This document shows, piece by piece, positions 1 through 5,457 of a DNA stretch of 9,588 nt; within the stretch, counting starts at the first letter, position 1, and each line of letters opens with the position of its first letter. The stretch is from JBNJEL01 sp051745835 (GTDB lineage Bacteria; Bacillota; Halanaerobiia; Halobacteroidales; Acetohalobiaceae), in NCBI GenBank assembly GCA_051745835.1, contig JBNJEL010000074.1, positions 1-9,588 on the forward strand, read 5' to 3'. A program made the position numbers and the translations under genes. The notes under the pieces are model-generated. The model did no database searches and was not told the origin of the DNA. It saw only the letters and a list, made by a program, of their open reading frames with translations.

Positions 1-39
1 AATCCAAGGAGCCATTAATTAATTCCTATTCAAACTAAT

Positions 40-510
40 TTAAGCTTCAATCTCAGTAATTAAATTAGCCATCTCTAAAGCACTAACCGCTGCATCCCAG
101 CCCTTATTACCAGCTTTAGTACCTGCCCGTTCAATAGCCTGTTCAATCGTATCAGTAGTTATAACCCCAAACATAATTGGTAGTTCTTCTTGCAATCCTA
201 CTTTGCCAATGCCTTTCGATACCTCATTGCAGACATAATCAAAGTGTGGAGTTTCACCTCTAATTACTGCTCCTAAACAGATAACAGCATCATACTTACC
301 GCTACGAGCCATCTTCTTAGCAATTAGTGGTATCTCAAATGCTCCTGGTACCCAAGCTACTTCAACATCATCTTCTGCTACATTATGCCGCTTTAGCGCA
401 TCCATTGCTCCACTTAATAACTTATTAGAGATAAATTCATTAAATCGTCCAATTACAATTCCAAACTTAAGTCCTTCTCCTACTAATTTTCCTTCAAATA
501 CCTGATTCAT
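40..510 (-). CDS. ribH: 6,7-dimethyl-8-ribityllumazine synthase (RibH, riboflavin synthase beta chain)
   Basis: Cytoplasmic enzyme of the penultimate riboflavin step. It condenses 5-amino-6-ribitylamino-uracil with 3,4-dihydroxy-2-butanone 4-phosphate to give lumazine, and family members assemble as pentamers or 60-subunit shells. The 156-residue length is typical. Visible family motifs are GRFN (21-24), VPGAFEIP (54-61), GAVIRGETPHFDYV (80-93) with the expected catalytic His89, and the phosphate-binding stretch TTDTIEQAIERAGTKAGNKG (118-137) containing Arg128. The ATG at 510 has a GAGGGGG ribosome-binding site about 9-13 nt upstream. It is the last visible gene of the rib operon, 64 nt after ribBA, the longest gap within that operon, with nothing recognisable in it. 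The 39 bases after the stop are AT-rich; no complete terminator is visible before the window ends. Confidence 0.98.
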   Translation of the reverse strand: MNQVFEGKLVGEGLKFGIVIGRFNEFISNKLLSGAMDALKRHNVAEDDVEVAWVPGAFEIPLIAKKMARSGKYDAVICLGAVIRGETPHFDYVCNEVSKGIGKVGLQEELPIMFGVITTDTIEQAIERAGTKAGNKGWDAAVSALEMANLITEIEA

Positions 511-574
511 TATTATTAATCCCCCTCAAAATAAAATTTAAAACATCTTATTTACCACAAACCTACACAACTCC

Positions 575-1789
575 TTACTCCACAAAATCTTCATCTAACA
601 GATGACCTAACTTCTCCTTCTTCGTCTGTAGATAATGCTCATTATTACAGTTAGACTCAATCTCTAACGGCACCCGATCACTAATCTCTAATCCATAGCC
701 CTCTAATCCAATAATCTTACGCGGATTATTAGTCATTAACCTAATGCTGCTTAAATTTAAATCAGCTAAAATCTGAGCTCCAATCCCATAATCACGTAAA
801 TCAGCATCAAAGCCTAAGTCTTCATTAGCCTCAACAGTATCTCGACCTTGATCCTGTAGCTCATAAGCTTTTAACTTATTTCCTAAACCAATTCCGCGCC
901 CCTCTTGACGCATATAGAGTAAAACGCCTCTACCTTCTTCTTCAATCTTAGTAAGTGCTTCACCTAACTGATCACCACAATCACAACGCAACGAGCCTAA
1001 TGCATCACCGGTTAGACATTCAGAGTGAACTCTGACTATGACATCTTCTTGGTTCTCAATATCTCCTTTAACTAAAGCTAAGTGGCAATCATCTCCTAAG
1101 TCCTCTTCATAACTATAAGCCTTAAAGTTACCATACTTTGTCGGCATCTCCACTTCAGCTACTCTCTGTACTAACTGATCACGCCGAATACGATACTTAA
1201 TCAGATCCTCAATCGTAATAATCTTTAGACCATGCTCCTCTACAAAGTCCATCAGTTCTGGAACTCGTGCCATACTACCATCATCACTCATAATCTCACA
1301 GATGACACCAGCCGGATAGAGATCAGCTAATCTAGCTAAATCAACTGCTGCTTCTGTATGACCAGCCCGTCTTAAAACACCTCCTGCTCTAGCCCGCAGT
1401 GGAAAGACATGACCCGGTCGCGTAAAGTCCTCAGCTTGAGCATCATCATTAATTACTTCCTGAATCGTCTGACATCGTTCATAAGCTGAAATTCCAGTTG
1501 TGGTCTGCTTATGATCAATTGACACAGTAAAAGCAGTCTCGTGAGAGTCAGAGTTATAATTAACCATCTGGTCTAACTCTAACTCATCTAACCGCTCTCC
1601 AGTTACCGGCATACAGATTAAACCGCGAGCATAAGTAGCCATGAAATTAATTGTCTCAGGAGTAGCTTTCTCCGCCGCTACTACTACATCACCTTCATTC
1701 TCCCGATCTTCATCATCAACCACCACAATCATCTTACCTGCTTTAATATCAGCTATTGCTTCTTCTACTTCATTAAATTCAAACCCCAT
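575..1789 (-). CDS. ribBA: Bifunctional 3,4-dihydroxy-2-butanone 4-phosphate synthase / GTP cyclohydrolase II (RibBA)
   Basis: Fusion enzyme feeding both branches of riboflavin synthesis. The N-terminal RibB domain (about 1-200) turns ribulose 5-phosphate into dihydroxybutanone phosphate plus formate. It shows the acidic metal-binding loop DDEDRENEGD (25-34), RPGHVFPLRAR (124-134) and GHTEAAVDLARLA (143-155) with His144. The C-terminal RibA domain (about 205-404) opens GTP to the diaminopyrimidine. It shows the zinc cysteines Cys258, Cys269 and Cys271 in SECLTGDALGSLRCDCGDQL, then RQEGRGIGLGNKLKAYELQD (294-313), LRDYGIGAQIL (331-341) and TNNPRKI (353-359). Both active sites look intact and the 404-residue length is normal. 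The protein is strikingly acidic (about 82 Asp+Glu, 41 Lys+Arg by hand count), which may reflect a halophilic host. The ATG has a GAGGAGG site and sits 20 nt after ribE. Confidence 0.98.
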   Translation of the reverse strand: MGFEFNEVEEAIADIKAGKMIVVVDDEDRENEGDVVVAAEKATPETINFMATYARGLICMPVTGERLDELELDQMVNYNSDSHETAFTVSIDHKQTTTGISAYERCQTIQEVINDDAQAEDFTRPGHVFPLRARAGGVLRRAGHTEAAVDLARLADLYPAGVICEIMSDDGSMARVPELMDFVEEHGLKIITIEDLIKYRIRRDQLVQRVAEVEMPTKYGNFKAYSYEEDLGDDCHLALVKGDIENQEDVIVRVHSECLTGDALGSLRCDCGDQLGEALTKIEEEGRGVLLYMRQEGRGIGLGNKLKAYELQDQGRDTVEANEDLGFDADLRDYGIGAQILADLNLSSIRLMTNNPRKIIGLEGYGLEISDRVPLEIESNCNNEHYLQTKKEKLGHLLDEDFVE

Positions 1790-1809
1790 TACAATTCCTC
1801 CTCGCCAAA

Positions 1810-2466
1810 TTATAGAAAACCATTCTGCTGCAATAAATCTAAATCAACCTCTGAATCTTGCTGGTTATTACTATCGCGATCGCCAGCTAAGATACTTGCT
1901 ACATACTTACCAACTAAGTCTGCCTCCAAATTTACTATATCGCCTACACTTTTAGTACCTAAGATTGTTATCTTAGCAGTATGCGGAATTAAAGAAACGG
2001 TAAATTCTTGCTCTCCTAAGTGGGCTATCGTTAAACTAACACCATCAATAGCAATCGAACCTTTAGGAATTAAGTACTTCTCCAAGCTATCTGGTAGAGT
2101 AATAGTCACCAAGATAGCATTATCTTCCCGCACTTTACTCTTAATCTCACCTGTTCCATCAATATGTCCTGACACTAAGTGACCACCTAGCCGGTCGTCT
2201 AAGCGAAGAGCTCGTTCAAGATTAACTGGCGAGCCCACCTTAAGCTCCTGTAAACTTGTTTTACGCAGTGTCTCCGGCATAACATCAACAGTAAAGTGTT
2301 CTTGACTAAAATCTGTTACTGTTAAACAGATACCATTTGTTGCTATACTAGCTCCTAACTCAATATCCTCTAATACCTGCTCTGCCTTAGTCTCTAACTC
2401 TATCGACTGACTGCCGCGATTAATACGGCTAATCTCGCCAATCTCTTCTACAATTCCGGTAAACAT
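1810..2466 (-). CDS. ribE: Riboflavin synthase, alpha chain (RibE)
   Basis: Last enzyme of the pathway. It dismutates two lumazine molecules into riboflavin and the ribitylamino-uracil, which is recycled by RibH; family members work as trimers. The 218 residues hold two homologous lumazine-binding halves. The first starts with the hallmark MFTGIVEEIG and contains NGICLTVT (44-51). The second begins near SGHIDGTGEI (99-108) and contains IDGVSLTI (130-137). The tail has the usual VGKYVASIL and ends in LLQQNGFL. The ATG overlaps the ribD stop by one base (TAATG), and its GAGGTGAGGAG ribosome-binding site lies inside the ribD end, so translation is probably coupled. Like RibBA it is acidic (about 35 Asp+Glu against 18 Lys+Arg). 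The gene is called ribE in most Firmicutes annotation but ribC in E. coli naming. Confidence 0.97.
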   Translation of the reverse strand: MFTGIVEEIGEISRINRGSQSIELETKAEQVLEDIELGASIATNGICLTVTDFSQEHFTVDVMPETLRKTSLQELKVGSPVNLERALRLDDRLGGHLVSGHIDGTGEIKSKVREDNAILVTITLPDSLEKYLIPKGSIAIDGVSLTIAHLGEQEFTVSLIPHTAKITILGTKSVGDIVNLEADLVGKYVASILAGDRDSNNQQDSEVDLDLLQQNGFL

Positions 2467-3590
2467 TACTCCTCACCTCGATAATTAGGATAACCTGTAA
2501 CCATCAAGTCAGCCCCACTTTTAGTAACCTCTAAATCATCAATCTCAATTCCATCATTAACCTGCTCTACTCCTAAGCCCCCTACAACACCAACAGCTTC
2601 ACTACCACCAATAATTTTGGGAGCAATAAAATAGATTAATTTATCGACCAATCCGTTAAATAAGAAAGAAGTACTAACAGCACTACCACCCTCAACTAAT
2701 AAACTCATCATCTCTAACTCACCTAGCTTCGTCAATAAACAATCAAGATCTAAATAACCGTCAACTGCCGGAACTGTTAAGATCTTAACTCCTTTATCGA
2801 TTAACTGTTCTGCCTTCTTAGTCTCACTATTTTTAGGAGCTGTCACTACTACTGTCTTAGCTTCTGACTCTAAGTTAACTACTTTAGCTGCAAGTGAGAT
2901 CTCTAATTTAGGATCTAAGATTATTCTCGTAGCATCAACTCCTCCTCTATCTTCCAACCGAGTAGTCAAGCGTGGATTATCAGCAATTACAGTACCAATC
3001 CCTACTAAGATGCCATCAACTTCATCACGCAACTGATGTACCAGCTCTCGTGACTGAGTACCGCTAATCCACTTACTGCTGCCGCTTTTAGTAGCAATCT
3101 TACCATCTAACGTTAATGCATTCTTTAAGATTACAAACGGACGATCAGTTGTAATATACTTTAAGAAAGCTTCATTTAACTTTTTAGCTTCCTCTTCTAA
3201 CAAGCCTGAGTCTACCTCTATACCTGCCTTAGCTAACTCCTCTAATCCTCTACCAGCAATTAAAGGATTAGGATCTTCCATAGCAGCTACTACTCGTGCT
3301 ATCCCCGCTTCAATTAATGCTTTGCTACAGGGCGGCGTCTTACCATAGTGGGAGCAAGGCTCTAAAGTTACATAGATCGTTGCCCCTTGAGCATCACTGC
3401 CAGCATCAGCTAAAGCATTAACTTCGGCATGAGCTTCTCCAGCCGCCTGATGATAGCCTTCGCCTACTACTTGACCATCTTTAACAATTACTGCCCCCAC
3501 CATTGGATTAGGATTAACTCGTCCCCGACCTTGAGCTGCTAACTCTAAAGCTCGCTTCATATAGTGACGATCACTCTTCTTTGCTGCCAT
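2466..3590 (-). CDS. ribD: Bifunctional diaminohydroxyphosphoribosylaminopyrimidine deaminase / 5-amino-6-(5-phosphoribosylamino)uracil reductase (RibD)
   Basis: First gene of the rib operon. The N-terminal deaminase domain (about 8-145) is of the cytidine-deaminase fold: NPNPMVGAVIV (26-36), the zinc/catalytic motif HAEVNAL with His54 and Glu56, and the second motif PCSHYGKTPPC supplying Cys79 and Cys88. The C-terminal NADPH-dependent reductase domain (about 149-370) shows RPFVILKNALTLDGKIA (150-166), SKWISG (172-177), ILVGIGTVIADNPRLTTR (194-211) and LLVEGGSAVSTSFL (297-310). The 374-residue length is standard for full two-domain RibD. The ATG at 3590 is preceded by GAGGTGG, and the FMN riboswitch plus terminator lies 45-230 nt upstream, so expression is expected to fall when FMN is plentiful. 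It ends in a one-base overlap with ribE. Confidence 0.98.
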   Translation of the reverse strand: MAAKKSDRHYMKRALELAAQGRGRVNPNPMVGAVIVKDGQVVGEGYHQAAGEAHAEVNALADAGSDAQGATIYVTLEPCSHYGKTPPCSKALIEAGIARVVAAMEDPNPLIAGRGLEELAKAGIEVDSGLLEEEAKKLNEAFLKYITTDRPFVILKNALTLDGKIATKSGSSKWISGTQSRELVHQLRDEVDGILVGIGTVIADNPRLTTRLEDRGGVDATRIILDPKLEISLAAKVVNLESEAKTVVVTAPKNSETKKAEQLIDKGVKILTVPAVDGYLDLDCLLTKLGELEMMSLLVEGGSAVSTSFLFNGLVDKLIYFIAPKIIGGSEAVGVVGGLGVEQVNDGIEIDDLEVTKSGADLMVTGYPNYRGEE

Positions 3591-3633
3591 TTAATCCACC
3601 ACCTCATTTCTAACTAATTTACCCTTAAACTAG

Positions 3634-3665
3634 AAAAAGATTCCCAGCTTAACTCCGGGAATCTT
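3634..3665 (-). terminator. Intrinsic (Rho-independent) terminator in the FMN riboswitch expression platform
   Basis: Read on the minus strand, AAGATTCCCGG (3665-3655) and CTGGGAATCTT (3647-3637) pair over 11 bp with one G-U wobble, around a 7-nt loop AGTTAAG. The 3' arm runs straight into further T residues, giving a run of five Ts before a C. The hairpin sits 22 nt after the aptamer and 43 nt before the ribD start, the layout of a transcription-attenuating riboswitch. It would also be available to end transcripts arriving from rpe. Confidence 0.9.
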
Positions 3666-3687
3666 CTTAGCATGATCTTATTTAAAC

Positions 3688-3816
3688 TGCTTCTCTCATC
3701 CAGACTTTAACTGTCGGTTTTGGAATCACACCAAATCAGCTAGCAGTAACTAGCTCGCGGACTCGACTACTAATTAGTCACACCGCCGGTTAGGAATTAC
3801 ACCTAGCCCCGAAGCA
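3688..3816 (-). promoter_or_regulatory. FMN riboswitch aptamer (RFN element) controlling the rib operon
   Basis: On the minus strand this segment carries the conserved FMN aptamer blocks in order: TGCTTCGGGGC at the 5' end, AATTCCTAACCGGCGGT, GAGTCCGCGAGC, GATTCC followed by AAAACCGACAGT, and AAAGTCTGGATGAGAGAAGCA at the 3' end. Helix P1 closes as TGCTTC (3816-3811) with GAAGCA (3693-3688). A small stem GACTA/TAGTC (3775-3779 with 3765-3769) and a variable stem AGCTAG/CTAGCT (3750-3755 with 3738-3743) fill the places where peripheral hairpins occur in this family. FMN binding should stabilise P1 and let the downstream terminator form, lowering transcription of ribD-ribE-ribBA-ribH. The match is extensive enough that I regard identity as secure; the regulatory sign is inferred from the terminator. 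Confidence 0.96.
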
Positions 3817-3864
3817 TCTATTAAATTTTATTCAACTTAAAATTCATAACTAACAAATACCTCT

Positions 3865-3892
3865 TTTATACCTTTCTACATTAACAGCTAAA
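3865..3892 (-). promoter_or_regulatory. Possible promoter of the rib operon leader
   Basis: In the AT-rich gap between rpe and the aptamer, the minus strand has TATAAA (3870-3865) as a fair -10 element. A weak -35-like TTTAGC (3892-3887) lies 16 nt further upstream. Transcription would begin near 3858, about 40 nt before the aptamer. The -35 match is only three of six bases, and other A/T-rich hexamers in this gap could serve instead, so this is a tentative call. The rest of the 321-nt gene-free stretch 3591-3911 consists of the riboswitch, its terminator and the ribD ribosome-binding site. Confidence 0.3.
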
Positions 3893-3911
3893 TCCCTGCT
3901 TATAGATTTAA

Positions 3912-4562
3912 TTATCTACAATTTTCTCTTAACTCGGTAACTGCTGAACCTGGATCAGCACTACCAAAAATTGCCGAACCGGCTACTATCACATTAGCTC
4001 CTACTTCAGCAACCTGATCTACATTATGCAGTTTAATTCCTCCATCTACCTGAATATCCACTTCTAAATCACGCGCCTCAATAACACTACTTAACTTAGC
4101 AATCTTAGGAATCATAGTAGAAATAAATTCCTGTCCGCCAAAACCAGGATTGACTGTCATAATCAGAACTAAATCAATCTCCTCTAAGATATTATCTAAA
4201 ACTGTTAGTGACGTCGCCGGATTTAAAGCCACTCCCGCCTGTAAACCTTGGTCTTTAATACTTTGGACGGTACGATGCAGATGAGGACAAGCTTCCGCGT
4301 GAACTGTAATTAAGTCAGCTCCCGCTGCTGAAAAATCAGCTATATATTGATCAGGATTTTCAATCATTAAGTGAGCATCCAAAATAAAGTCATCCGTCTC
4401 TTGATTAATCGCTTCTACTACTGGAACCCCAATAGTGATATTTGGTACAAAGTGACCGTCCATCACATCTAAGTGCAAATACTCAGCATTCTCAACTTTT
4501 TTAATCTCTTGTGCTAAATTACAGAAATCTGATGATAGAATTGATGGTGCAATCTTAACCAT
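3912..4562 (-). CDS. rpe: Ribulose-phosphate 3-epimerase
   Basis: Cytoplasmic TIM-barrel enzyme interconverting D-ribulose 5-phosphate and D-xylulose 5-phosphate in the pentose phosphate pathway. The 216 residues are full length. Family signatures are IAPSILSSDF (4-13), HLDVMDGHFVPN (30-41), DAHLMIENP (62-70), TVNPGFGGQ (136-144) and QVDGGI (171-176). The expected metal ligands His30, Asp32, His64 and Asp173 are present, with Asp32 and Asp173 in the positions of the acid/base pair. The ATG lies 8 nt inside the end of rsgA, and its strong GGGGGAG ribosome-binding site is within rsgA, so the two are probably translationally coupled. In many Firmicutes this gene is followed by thiN; here the FMN riboswitch and rib operon follow. 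Ribulose 5-phosphate is also the RibB substrate, a possible functional link to the next operon. Confidence 0.98.
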   Translation of the reverse strand: MVKIAPSILSSDFCNLAQEIKKVENAEYLHLDVMDGHFVPNITIGVPVVEAINQETDDFILDAHLMIENPDQYIADFSAAGADLITVHAEACPHLHRTVQSIKDQGLQAGVALNPATSLTVLDNILEEIDLVLIMTVNPGFGGQEFISTMIPKIAKLSSVIEARDLEVDIQVDGGIKLHNVDQVAEVGANVIVAGSAIFGSADPGSAVTELRENCR

Positions 4563-5442
4563 AATTATTCTCCCCCTTTATCTCAGATAAGAAATTTAAG
4601 TAACTATCATATCTAGATTGAGCAATCTTATTCTCTTTAAGTGCTGCTTTAACTGCACACTGCGGCTCATGGTCATGTAAACAATCATTAAACTTACACT
4701 TAGGAATATAATCTCTCATTTCTTTAAACAGATAAGCTAATTGGCGTGGACGAATAAAATCAATACTTAAATTAGTAAAGCCCGGTGTATCAGCTACTAA
4801 ACCTTCATTATCTAAAGTTATTAACTCCACATGTCGCGTAGTATGTTTGCCGCGTTGAATCTTCTCACTAACCTGCTCAGTAGCCAGCTTAGCTTCAGAA
4901 TTTAAGCAATTTAGCAGACTAGACTTGCCCACTCCTGATGGTCCAGCTAAAACTGAGATACGATTAGCTAATTGATTACGCAAGTCTTCTAGACCTCTAT
5001 CTGTCTGAGCAGCAGTATACACAACACGATAACCAGCCTGCTGATAAGAAGCCATTAATCTTTCTGCCTCCTTGTAATCGATCAAATCTACTTTATTAAG
5101 ACAGATTAAAATTTCTAACTCGTAAGCCTCCGCTAACAATAGAAAACGATCTAACAATCTGCTATCAAATTTCGGCTGCTGAGCAGCAAAGACTAAAACG
5201 ACCTGATCTATATTAGCCACCGCCGGACGCTCTAATTTAATTTTACGAGGCAACAACTCCTCAATCACACCTGTCTGTTCAGCTTCATCAATTACAGAAA
5301 AACGAACCATATCTCCTACATAAAAGTCCAACCCTTCTTGTCTAAATCTACCGCGTAAAGATGTCTCATATACTTGCTGTTTAACAGAATCTAAGACATA
5401 ATAATAACCGGCATATGCTTTAATTATTCTACCTTTCTTCAT
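4555..5442 (-). CDS. rsgA: Small ribosomal subunit biogenesis GTPase RsgA (YjeQ/CpgA/YloQ family)
   Basis: Circularly permuted GTPase that helps late 30S subunit maturation. An N-terminal OB-fold (about 1-68) should bind rRNA. The GTPase motifs appear in the permuted order typical of the family: G4 NKVD (116-119), then the P-loop GPSGVGKS (167-174), the switch region GKHTTRH (198-204) and G3 DTPGF (218-222). A C-terminal zinc motif is formed by Cys249, Cys254, His256 and Cys262 in the characteristic C-x4-C-x-H-x5-C spacing. The 295-residue length is normal. The ATG at 5442 has AAGGAG about 7 nt upstream and lies 15 nt after prkC. In Bacillus subtilis the orthologue CpgA is reported to be phosphorylated by PrkC, so the adjacency to prkC and stp is probably functional; whether that holds here is inference. 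Confidence 0.97.
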   Translation of the reverse strand: MKKGRIIKAYAGYYYVLDSVKQQVYETSLRGRFRQEGLDFYVGDMVRFSVIDEAEQTGVIEELLPRKIKLERPAVANIDQVVLVFAAQQPKFDSRLLDRFLLLAEAYELEILICLNKVDLIDYKEAERLMASYQQAGYRVVYTAAQTDRGLEDLRNQLANRISVLAGPSGVGKSSLLNCLNSEAKLATEQVSEKIQRGKHTTRHVELITLDNEGLVADTPGFTNLSIDFIRPRQLAYLFKEMRDYIPKCKFNDCLHDHEPQCAVKAALKENKIAQSRYDSYLNFLSEIKGENNYG

Positions 5443-5457
5443 AAATCGCTCCTTACT

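Noticed and set aside
1..39. Palindromic AATTAATT and AT-rich sequence after ribH as the operon terminator
   Set aside because: No GC-rich stem followed by a T run is complete within the window; any terminator must lie beyond its left edge.
1641..1955. Plus-strand open frame of 104 codons
   Set aside because: It lies antisense across the start of ribBA and the end of ribE, both certain genes. Its translation is low-complexity (Ser/Thr/Ile runs) as expected from reading acidic codons in reverse, and it resembles no family I know.
3825..3830. TAAAAT on the minus strand as the -10 box of the rib operon
   Set aside because: It would place the transcript start almost on the first base of helix P1 and has no acceptable -35 element at 16-18 nt; the TATAAA further upstream is more plausible, though also weak.
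3889..3910. Inverted repeat TAAATC/GATTTA just after rpe, considered as the rpe terminator
   Set aside because: The stem is only six AT-rich pairs around a 10-nt loop with no U tract on the minus strand, so it is unlikely to terminate transcription.
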